A DNA stretch of 5,148 nt, from contig MHGH01000014.1 of assembly GCA_001805465.1 (NCBI GenBank), positions 32,230 through 37,377 on the forward strand. Reading direction: 5' to 3'. The position numbers and the translations under genes are program-made. Each line of letters starts with the position of its first letter. The first letter of the stretch is position 1. Below, one piece after another: positions 1-5,148 of the stretch. The notes below the pieces were generated by a model. The model ran no database searches and was not told the DNA's origin. It was given only the letters and a program-made list of their open reading frames with translations. The DNA is from Omnitrophica WOR_2 bacterium RBG_13_41_10. Lineage in GTDB: Bacteria; Omnitrophota; Gorgyraeia; Gygaellales; Profunditerraquicolaceae.

Positions 1-202
1 CTCCGGAAGGGCAGACCCTCTGGCCGCTCTTTTTATGCTGCTTACCTTTATATTCTACATAAAGCAGCTAAATTCTCATAAGACAAAATTATATATTTTA
101 ATGTTAGTAAGCTATACCTTAGCCTTATTATCCAGAGAAAATACTTTAATCTTACCGCTGTTACTTTTGCTTTATCATTTTAGTTTTAAACAAAGGGTTA
201 AA
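1..202 (+). repeat. Paralogous direct repeat, block A copy 1
   Basis: It aligns without gaps to 1710-1911. I count five mismatches (positions 44, 153, 162, 170 and 195), and 45-152 is identical over 108 bp. The repeat codes for membrane helices and may extend upstream beyond the window. Similarity drops sharply after about 203. Confidence 0.9.
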
Positions 203-1264
203 CTTAAAGAATTTGCCTCTATTTTAAGTATTAGTTTTATCTATATTGTGTTAAGGACTACCACGTTGAATACGCTGATATCGCAATTATCGTATGATAC
301 TGATTTATCCCAAAGAATACCGGGCTTCTTTGTAGCTATTACTAATTATACTAGAATATTATTATTACCTTTTGGCCTGCATATGGAATATGGCAACCCC
401 TTGTTTTCTCTTACTGATCCTAGGGCCGTGATAGGTATAGCCATTCTTGCCCTATCCTTAATCTATGCCGCAAGAAAAAGGGATAAAAACAGACTGGCCT
501 CTTTTTCCATCTTTTGGTTTTTTATCGGGCTTTTGCCGGTCTCCAATCTCTATCCTATTAACGCCTATATGGCAGAGCATTGGTTATACCTGCCTTCGCT
601 GGGATTTTTTCTCATCTTGGCTAAAATTTTAAGTTCTCTTTATCAGAAAAAAGAATCTCGGATATTTTCTTTGATTTTTATCATCGCTCTCTTGGCTTTT
701 TATACTTATCTGACAGCCAGACAGAATGCCTATTGGAAAAACCCCATGGTTTTTTACGAAAGGACTCTAAAATATGCGCCAAAGAGCACAAAAACAATGA
801 ATAATCTTGGTACGATATATTTCGATATCGGTAAAAGAAAAGAAGGTATAGCTTTATTTAAAAAAATTATAGAAATTGACCCAAATGATATGTTTGCCTA
901 TGATAACCTCGGTTACGCCTATCAACAACTTGGCCAAAACCAAGAGGCAATAACCTTATATGAGAAAGCTATCGAAATCAATCCTGAGGATGCTAATGCC
1001 TATAATCACCTGGGTAATGCGTATTCCAGTTTAAATATGTATAAAGAAGCTATAGATTATTACAAAAAAGCTTTAGGGATCGACCCGGACTTTATCCTGG
1101 CATATTATAACTTAGGCATAGCTTATGCTCATCTTAATATGTCTAAAGAAGCTATGGATTATTACAAAAAAGCTCTAGAAATTAACCCGGATTTTACGCT
1201 GGCGCGCGATAAATTGAATAATTTATATCATCAGGGCTCAATTGAGGCCCAAAGGAGAAATTAA
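1..1264 (+). CDS. TMTC-like polytopic membrane protein with 4 C-terminal TPRs (5' end outside window)
   Basis: This is a partial gene. The frame is open from the left edge (first full codon at 2), and its first residues, SGRADPLAALF, match an internal part of the next gene, so the true start lies upstream and the ATG at 35 is internal. Visible length is 420 aa. Hydrophobic segments run to about 725, with the SREN and AEHWLYLPSLGF motifs typical of TMTC-like membrane proteins that carry TPR tails. Four 34-residue TPRs follow (about 785-1195) with the usual NLGxxY and YxKAIEINP signatures, then a short capping helix. Repeats 3 and 4 are close copies of each other. By family, the protein is probably a GT-C-fold sugar transferase using a lipid-linked donor, with TPRs facing outside the cytoplasm. 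That role is inferred, because the segment that would carry the catalytic acidic motif is outside the window. It overlaps the next gene by one base, so the two are co-transcribed. Confidence 0.88.
   Translation, partial: SGRADPLAALFMLLTFIFYIKQLNSHKTKLYILMLVSYTLALLSRENTLILPLLLLLYHFSFKQRVKLKEFASILSISFIYIVLRTTTLNTLISQLSYDTDLSQRIPGFFVAITNYTRILLLPFGLHMEYGNPLFSLTDPRAVIGIAILALSLIYAARKRDKNRLASFSIFWFFIGLLPVSNLYPINAYMAEHWLYLPSLGFFLILAKILSSLYQKKESRIFSLIFIIALLAFYTYLTARQNAYWKNPMVFYERTLKYAPKSTKTMNNLGTIYFDIGKRKEGIALFKKIIEIDPNDMFAYDNLGYAYQQLGQNQEAITLYEKAIEINPEDANAYNHLGNAYSSLNMYKEAIDYYKKALGIDPDFILAYYNLGIAYAHLNMSKEAMDYYKKALEINPDFTLARDKLNNLYHQGSIEAQRRN
455..615 (+). repeat. Paralogous direct repeat, block B copy 1 (161 bp identical)
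   Basis: It is identical to 2170-2330 over all 161 bases by direct comparison. It encodes the segment from SLIYAARKRDK through AEHWLYLPSLGFFL. Similarity continues with scattered changes to about 655 and then fades before the TPR array. Confidence 0.93.
1251..1257 (+). promoter_or_regulatory. Shine-Dalgarno site of the second TPR gene
   Basis: AAAGGAG lies six bases before the ATG at 1264 and inside the 3' end of the preceding gene. The stop of gene 1 and the start of gene 2 overlap as TAATG. This supports the chosen start and suggests translational coupling of the two paralogs. Confidence 0.8.
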
Positions 1265-3768
1265 TGGATATTATCAAGGAAATAAAAGTTAACTTATCTC
1301 GTTATCTCATTGTAGGATCTATTATTTTAATTATCGTCTTAGGTTTTATCACCTATACTAATTCGCTGCACGGCCAATTTATCTGGGATGACGATGCCTT
1401 GGTAAAAGGTAATCTCTATATCAAAGACTGGTCTTATTTAGGCAATATTTTTAGCGAAGATATCGGGGCAGGCGCCCAAGGAAAATATAGTTTTTACCGC
1501 CCACTTCTGGCGATTAGTTATATGGTTGACTACTCCCTGTGGAAATTAGATGTCTTGGGTTATCACCTCACTAATATTATCCTGCATATTCTGGTGGCCT
1601 TGGCTATCTATTGGCTTATGGATTTGCTTTTCAAAGATAAATTGATTTCTTTTCTTACTAGCGCCTTATTTATCGTCCATCCTATCCATACTGAGGCAGT
1701 CAGCTATATCTCCGGAAGGGCAGACCCTCTGGCCGCTCTTTTTATGCTGCTTGCCTTTATATTCTACATAAAGCAGCTAAATTCTCATAAGACAAAATTA
1801 TATATTTTAATGTTAGTAAGCTATACCTTAGCCTTATTATCCAGAGAAAATGCTTTAATCCTACCGCTATTACTTTTGCTTTATCATTTTAGTTTTAAAC
1901 AAAAGGTTAAATTAAGAGAGTTTTCATCTATATTAAGTATTACTTTTATCTATATTGCGTTAAGGCTAACAGTCTTAAAATCCTTACTGACCAATGTACC
2001 TTACCCTTTTAATCTTACTTTATTCCAGCGATTATCGGAATTCTTTGTAGCGATAACTGACTACGTAAGAATTTTACTGTTGCCCTTCTACCTGCATATG
2101 GAATATGGACTTCTTTTAGTCCGCCCTACAGATCCTAAATTAATCCTCGGTATAGTTATCCTCGCCGCCTCCTTAATCTATGCCGCAAGAAAAAGGGATA
2201 AAAACAGACTGGCCTCTTTTTCCATCTTTTGGTTTTTTATCGGGCTTTTGCCGGTCTCCAATCTCTATCCTATTAACGCCTATATGGCAGAGCATTGGTT
2301 ATACCTGCCTTCGCTGGGATTTTTTCTCATTTTGGCCAAAGCCTTAAGTTCTCTTTACCAGAGAAAAAAATTCCAAAGATTGTCTATATTTATTACAATT
2401 GGATTATTAATTTCTTATTCGTATTTGACCATAAAACAGAATGACTATTGGAAAGATCCCATAGTTTTTTATCAAAGGACACTAAAATATAATCCGAACA
2501 GCGCCAGAATGTATGCTAATCTTGGCTTAGCATACAGTAGAATCGGTAGAACTGAAGAAGCCATAGCTTTATATAATAAAGCCATAGACATGGACCCCCG
2601 TTTTAAGAAGGATTATGTTAACCTCGGTAACCTCTATAGTAATGTCGGTAAATACCAAGAGGCGATTACAGCCTACAAGAAGGCGATTGAAATCAGGCCC
2701 AATGAGACATACATCTATAACAGCCTGGGCGTGGCTTATGTCTTAGCTAACAAAAATGAGGAGGCGATCTCTATCTTTAAGAAGGTGGTCCAACTTAATC
2801 CTTATGCTGCCGAGGCCTATACTAACCTGGGCAATATATATGCCACGCTGGGTAAATCTGAAGAGGCGATTGCAGCCTACAAGAAGGCGATTGAAATCGG
2901 GCCCAATGATATAGCTGCGTATGATAATCTGAATAATTTATATCGCAAGACAGGCGGAGACCAAGAGGCAATAGCCTCATACAAAAAAGCAATTGAACTT
3001 GCCCCCAACGATGTAACGGCTTATTTTAACCTCGGCAACCTCTATAGCAATGTCGGTAAATACCAGGAGGCGATTGCAGCATACAAGAGGGCTATTGAAA
3101 TCAGGCCCAATGATGCATACCTATATAACAGCCTGGGCGTAGCTTATGTCTTAGCTAATAAAAATGAAGAGGCTGTCTCTACTTTTAAGAAGGTAATTGA
3201 ACTTAATCCTTATGCTGCCGAGGCCTATACTAATCTGGGTAATATCTATGCCACGCTGGGTAAATCTGAAGAGGCGATTGCCGCCTATAAGAAGGCAATT
3301 GAGATTAATCCCAATGAGACAAATGCATATAACAATCTTGCTAATATTTATAAGGTTAAAGGTAATTATATAGAGGCGATAAATGCCTGTAAGAAAGCGA
3401 TAAAAGTTTCTCTGAATAATATCGGCGCATATCTTAACCTTGGCAATCTATATAGTACTATGGGTAATTATGCAGAGGCGATAAATGCCTATAAGAAAAC
3501 TATAAAAATAAATCCCAATAGTCCCGACCTCTATAGTAATCTGGCTGCTATGTATGCATATGTCGGCAAAAACAAAGAGGCAATTGCCTCCTGTCAAAAA
3601 GCATTAGAAATAAACCCCAACCATGCTGCCACATATAATAATTTGGCAGTTGTATATTTGAATGAGGGAAAGTACGCCTTAGCGATTGAATATTGTGATA
3701 GGGCAATTAAGCTTGGCCACCCGGTCCCTGCGGAATTTTTAAAAATTATTGAACCTTTTCGGAAGTAG
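1264..3768 (+). CDS. TMTC-like GT-C family membrane protein with 12 C-terminal TPRs
   Basis: This 834-aa protein is complete. A first membrane helix (about residues 13-32) is followed by the acidic loop motif WDDD (41-44), YRPL (78-81), an H-x-x-N-x-x-x-H helix (101-108) and HPIHTEAVSYISGRAD (139-154). These closely resemble the N-terminal half of TMTC proteins, the eukaryotic ER O-mannosyltransferases, and bacterial relatives. Further helices run to about 390 (11-12 in total), including AEHWLYLPSLGF (342-353). Twelve contiguous 34-residue TPRs fill residues 413-820. An Asp in the first external loop is the usual GT-C catalytic position, so WDDD is the likely active-site motif. With about 11 helices the TPR arm would lie outside the cytoplasm. 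Substrate and acceptor are unknown. The start is fixed by AAAGGAG six bases upstream and by the TAATG overlap with its paralog. Its TAG stop shares bases with the flanking inverted repeat. An alternative role is a membrane scaffold that has lost catalysis. Confidence 0.9.
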   Translation: MDIIKEIKVNLSRYLIVGSIILIIVLGFITYTNSLHGQFIWDDDALVKGNLYIKDWSYLGNIFSEDIGAGAQGKYSFYRPLLAISYMVDYSLWKLDVLGYHLTNIILHILVALAIYWLMDLLFKDKLISFLTSALFIVHPIHTEAVSYISGRADPLAALFMLLAFIFYIKQLNSHKTKLYILMLVSYTLALLSRENALILPLLLLLYHFSFKQKVKLREFSSILSITFIYIALRLTVLKSLLTNVPYPFNLTLFQRLSEFFVAITDYVRILLLPFYLHMEYGLLLVRPTDPKLILGIVILAASLIYAARKRDKNRLASFSIFWFFIGLLPVSNLYPINAYMAEHWLYLPSLGFFLILAKALSSLYQRKKFQRLSIFITIGLLISYSYLTIKQNDYWKDPIVFYQRTLKYNPNSARMYANLGLAYSRIGRTEEAIALYNKAIDMDPRFKKDYVNLGNLYSNVGKYQEAITAYKKAIEIRPNETYIYNSLGVAYVLANKNEEAISIFKKVVQLNPYAAEAYTNLGNIYATLGKSEEAIAAYKKAIEIGPNDIAAYDNLNNLYRKTGGDQEAIASYKKAIELAPNDVTAYFNLGNLYSNVGKYQEAIAAYKRAIEIRPNDAYLYNSLGVAYVLANKNEEAVSTFKKVIELNPYAAEAYTNLGNIYATLGKSEEAIAAYKKAIEINPNETNAYNNLANIYKVKGNYIEAINACKKAIKVSLNNIGAYLNLGNLYSTMGNYAEAINAYKKTIKINPNSPDLYSNLAAMYAYVGKNKEAIASCQKALEINPNHAATYNNLAVVYLNEGKYALAIEYCDRAIKLGHPVPAEFLKIIEPFRK
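1710..1911 (+). repeat. Paralogous direct repeat, block A copy 2
   Basis: This is the partner of 1-202, inside the second TPR gene. Near-identity includes synonymous positions, which points to recent duplication or gene conversion rather than protein-level constraint alone. Confidence 0.9.
2170..2330 (+). repeat. Paralogous direct repeat, block B copy 2 (161 bp identical)
   Basis: This is the partner of 455-615. The offset between copies is 1715 here but 1709 in block A. The intervening diverged block therefore also differs by a 6-bp (two-codon) indel. Confidence 0.93.
2620..2910 (+). repeat. Three-TPR internal repeat, copy 1
   Basis: It covers TPRs 2-4 of the 12-TPR protein. It aligns without gaps to 3028-3318 at an offset of exactly 408 bp (four TPRs), with roughly 12% mismatches by hand count. 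Shared signatures include NLGNLYSNVGKYQEAI, YNSLGVAYVLANKNEEA and AEAYTNLGNIYATLGKSEEA. Confidence 0.88.
3028..3318 (+). repeat. Three-TPR internal repeat, copy 2
   Basis: It covers TPRs 6-8 and partners 2620-2910. The TPRs on either side (1 and 5, 5 and 9) are clearly less alike. The recent duplication therefore either covered about three repeats or was a four-repeat unit whose edges have since diverged. Confidence 0.88.
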
Positions 3769-3785
3769 GGGACGGTTCTATTTTT
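3751..3785 (+). terminator. Possible weak terminator at the end of the TPR genes
   Basis: GAACC (3751-3755) can pair with GGTTC (3774-3778) and is followed by TATTTTT. The stem is only five base pairs with an 18-base loop, so this is a weak candidate. The GGTTC and T-run come from the inverted repeat, while GAACC belongs to the TPR gene. Confidence 0.22.
3767..3785 (+). repeat. Left 19-bp inverted repeat of the transposase element
   Basis: AGGGGACGGTTCTATTTTT is the exact reverse complement of 4527-4545. Its first two bases form the last two bases of the TAG stop of the 12-TPR gene. Confidence 0.92.
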
Positions 3786-3793
3786 CAGCATTT

Positions 3794-4471
3794 TTAATCT
3801 TCCATCTTCCGCGGTCTTCCCCGAGCCAACTTCAAATTCCTTATTCCATAATATCTCTCTAATTCTTTTATAAAAGTTTTGCTACCAATAAATAAGTGTC
3901 GAATTAACTTTTCACTATTTATTATGCTGCTATCCACTATAAATTTAATATATTCTTTTCTCCTTTTTTCTACGGAATCAGATAATCCAAGATAAGTCGG
4001 GCTGTCAGTAACGATGGAGTCATAAACACCTTTTGCGTAGTGAACATAACTACTGAACCTATACTCTTCGGGTAGATTAACAATTCCTGCTCTTACAGGA
4101 TTAAGTTCTATATATTTGCCACACTGTAAAAGATACGAATCCGTATCTATTATGTTACTTTTAAATCTGTCTTGCCAAAGGTGACCGGAATAACCATAAG
4201 TTTTCTTGTAATAGTTGAAGTAGCAGAGATTGACTTGTTTCATAAATCTTGATAGTCTACTTTGGTCATCAAGCCACGCAATCAGATGGATATGGCTATT
4301 CATAAGGCAGTAATGAAAGACGGTTATTTTATTTTCCTCTTTTAAATTACCGAGCAACGAATAGTAATGTATTTTATCTTTGTCCTGATGAAATAGGTTT
4401 TGACTATTGTTTCCCTTCGATATAATATGCATAGCTAGATTAACCGGTATCAATCTTCTTGTCCTTGGCAT
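3794..4471 (-). CDS. REP-associated-type tyrosine transposase (RAYT, Y1/HUH family)
   Basis: This 225-aa protein is of usual family length and looks intact. The HUH metal-binding pair is H60-I61-H62 in MNSHIHLIAW. The following helix carries Y84, Y87 and Y88, among which the nucleophilic tyrosine should lie, and leads into GHLWQDRFKS (96-105). The RAYT hallmark YIELNPVRAGIV spans 120-131. These enzymes cut and join single-stranded DNA at hairpin or REP-like sequences through a 5' phosphotyrosine. The C-terminus ends in RGRPRK (217-222), which resembles an AT-hook and may bind AT-rich DNA (inferred). The ATG at 4471 is supported by AGGAGG eight bases upstream. The gene is the sole cargo between two 19-bp inverted repeats and is convergent with the upstream TPR genes. 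The SD lies inside a predicted hairpin, suggesting low translation. Confidence 0.93.
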   Translation of the reverse strand: MPRTRRLIPVNLAMHIISKGNNSQNLFHQDKDKIHYYSLLGNLKEENKITVFHYCLMNSHIHLIAWLDDQSRLSRFMKQVNLCYFNYYKKTYGYSGHLWQDRFKSNIIDTDSYLLQCGKYIELNPVRAGIVNLPEEYRFSSYVHYAKGVYDSIVTDSPTYLGLSDSVEKRRKEYIKFIVDSSIINSEKLIRHLFIGSKTFIKELERYYGIRNLKLARGRPRKMED

Positions 4472-4477
4472 AAAAAA

Positions 4478-4516
4478 TCCCTCCTTTCCACTATTAATAG
4501 ACGTAGAAAGAAGGGA
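4478..4516 (-). promoter_or_regulatory. Predicted RNA hairpin masking the transposase ribosome-binding site
   Basis: On the minus strand the arm TCCCTTCTTTCTAC (4516-4503) pairs with GTGGAAAGGAGGGA (4491-4478), giving 14 continuous pairs including two G-U wobbles around an 11-base loop. The 3' arm contains the Shine-Dalgarno sequence. In the sense transcript the hairpin would hide the site. On the opposite strand the same two positions are A-C mismatches. IS200 is known to mask its tnpA start in a comparable way. Here regulation is inferred. Confidence 0.6.
4480..4485 (-). promoter_or_regulatory. Shine-Dalgarno of the transposase gene
   Basis: The minus strand reads AAAGGAGGG with the AGGAGG core eight bases before the ATG. 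It is a near-consensus site, and it lies wholly within one arm of the hairpin at 4478-4516. Confidence 0.8.
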
Positions 4517-4526
4517 AATCTAACAA

Positions 4527-4545
4527 AAAAATAGAACCGTCCCCT
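4527..4545 (-). repeat. Right 19-bp inverted repeat of the transposase element
   Basis: This is the exact inverse of 3767-3785. It ends 14 bases before the stop of the convergent membrane-protein gene. The outer flank continues into the palindrome CTTTTAAAAG (4544-4553). Confidence 0.92.
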
Positions 4546-4559
4546 TTTAAAAGAGTCTG

Positions 4560-5148
4560 TTAGTCTTGTGGCTCATCTAAACGTTTCTTGATATCATCAA
4601 TATCTACTTTTTTCTCTTCTTTTGCCTTGCGGCTTTCGGCTTCGATAGTCCGGCCGCCTGTCTCTTTCTTTGTGACTTCCTCTTCCGGTATTACCTCGCC
4701 TAATTTTTTATGCCAGATGAAGAAAAATGCTACACTTAACAACCCAAGGAAAAGCACAATTAAAATAATCATCCACCAGGTAGACACAGGAGAGATACGG
4801 CTGGCGCGGCTAGAGAGCCTTTCCATCTCCAGAATATCTTGTTTTACTAATTCCAATAACTTCAGATTTTCCCGATAAACCGAAATATGCTCTTCGGGAT
4901 TAACTGCGCTGGTAACCTTTTGACGGTTCAGTATTCCCTGTAACTCTTTCTCTATTTTACTGGCTAAGAATTCACCGCGGTCATAAAAAGTAGAATCTTT
5001 AAGGGCGACTAAAAACTTTTTGGCTTGGTCGCTTAAAGAAGTAATTTCTTTTGCATCAATATTCCATATATCTTCAATCTCTACATACAGCCTCTTTGAC
5101 TCTCCCGGCTTAAGTTCGATATCCTTCTGGGCACAATAAGCGCCTTGT
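4560..5148 (-). CDS. Single-pass membrane protein of unknown function (N-terminus outside window)
   Basis: I do not recognise this gene. The minus-strand frame is open without a stop from the right edge to TAA at 4562-4560, giving 195 visible residues. A start at the TTG at 4856 would cut off about 97 in-frame residues, so the real start is beyond the window. The visible N-terminal part contains KDIELKPGESKRLYVEIEDIW, a proline/glycine and beta-strand pattern like an extracytoplasmic domain. A charged stretch that is probably helical follows (about 32-120). One strong membrane helix, WWMIILIVLFLGLLSVAFFF, lies at about 125-144. The tail is about 50 residues, very rich in Lys and Glu, and probably cytoplasmic. 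This topology would fit an envelope-anchored or signalling/assembly protein, but no function can be assigned. It is convergent with the TPR genes, and its stop lies 14 bases from the transposon end. Confidence 0.8.
   Translation of the reverse strand, partial: QGAYCAQKDIELKPGESKRLYVEIEDIWNIDAKEITSLSDQAKKFLVALKDSTFYDRGEFLASKIEKELQGILNRQKVTSAVNPEEHISVYRENLKLLELVKQDILEMERLSSRASRISPVSTWWMIILIVLFLGLLSVAFFFIWHKKLGEVIPEEEVTKKETGGRTIEAESRKAKEEKKVDIDDIKKRLDEPQD

Larger units (their letters stand above)
3767..4545 (-). mobile_element. RAYT/Y1 transposase element bounded by 19-bp inverted repeats
   Basis: The 779-bp unit contains one HUH (Y1) transposase gene and nothing else. Its ends are the perfect inverted repeats AGGGGACGGTTCTATTTTT (3767-3785) and its complement (4527-4545). 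It sits between two convergent host genes and overlaps the stop of the upstream one. A lone transposase between oppositely oriented copies of a short repeat resembles the REP/RAYT arrangement. However, each repeat is not itself palindromic as classical REPs are. No target-site duplication is obvious. Whether it still moves cannot be read from one copy. Confidence 0.8.

Noticed and set aside
35..37. ATG at 35 as the start of the first TPR gene
   Set aside because: The frame is open back to base 2 and encodes SGRADPLAALF, which matches an internal part of the paralog. The gene begins upstream of the window.
2500..3726. The repeated units at 2500-3726 as a CRISPR or non-coding tandem repeat
   Set aside because: The 102-bp period is in frame and matches the 34-residue TPR consensus throughout.
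3734..3747. AATTTTTAAAAATT palindrome near the end of the 12-TPR gene
   Set aside because: It is AT-only, within codons and without a T-run or other signal. It is expected occasionally in AT-rich DNA.
3765..3768. GTAG beside the left inverted repeat as a REP tetranucleotide
   Set aside because: The right end reads AAAG at the equivalent place, so the motif is not shared. Part of it is simply the TPR gene stop codon.
3594..3791. 65-codon minus-strand open frame overlapping the end of the 12-TPR gene
   Set aside because: It is antisense to well-conserved TPR codons, matches no motif and has no ribosome-binding site I could see. It is best explained as a shadow frame.
4854..4856. TTG at 4856 as the start of the membrane protein
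   Set aside because: The frame continues upstream for another 97 codons to the window edge without a stop, with protein-like composition.
4588..4878. 96-codon plus-strand open frame opposite the single-pass membrane protein
   Set aside because: The minus-strand frame is open through the whole region and beyond, with a credible membrane helix and charged tail. The plus frame is its antisense shadow.
4921..4930. TGACGGTTCA as a further copy of the inverted repeat
   Set aside because: Only GACGGTTC (8 bp) matches and it lies inside coding sequence. It is likely chance.

Overview
The window looks like a piece of an AT-rich bacterial chromosome or metagenomic contig. Two things suggest an uncultivated lineage such as Candidatus Omnitrophota: large membrane proteins fused to TPR arrays, and a small Y1 transposase bracketed by GGGGACGGTTCTATTTTT-type repeats. 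This placement rests on gene style and memory and was not tested. No RNA gene, CRISPR array or phage gene is visible, and no stretch over 300 bases lacks a gene.

Region 1 (1-3768, plus strand) holds two tandem paralogs joined by a one-base stop/start overlap. Each has a polytopic membrane half resembling GT-C glycosyltransferases of the TMTC type, followed by a C-terminal TPR array. The first gene is cut by the left window edge and carries 4 TPRs. The second is complete (834 aa) and carries 12. The shared membrane halves form a DNA mosaic of nearly or perfectly identical blocks around a clearly diverged block. This pattern suggests recent gene conversion, or recombination under selection. The 12-TPR array itself contains a 408-bp-period duplication.

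Region 2 (3767-4545) is a compact 779-bp element. It consists of one REP-associated-type (RAYT/Y1) HUH transposase gene on the minus strand, flanked by perfect 19-bp inverted repeats. Its ribosome-binding site lies in the arm of a predicted 14-bp RNA hairpin, which recalls the translational shut-off described for IS200. The element sits exactly at the stop codon of the second TPR gene.

Region 3 (4560-5148, minus strand) is the C-terminal part of an unrecognised single-pass membrane protein that runs off the right edge. It is convergent with the TPR genes, so the element occupies the junction between two converging transcription units.

Together, region 1 plausibly encodes a cell-envelope glycosylation function with extracytoplasmic TPR arms that bind protein partners. 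The transposon is an independent passenger. The most distinctive observations are the mosaic paralogs, the hairpin over the transposase ribosome-binding site, and the insertion at the stop codon.
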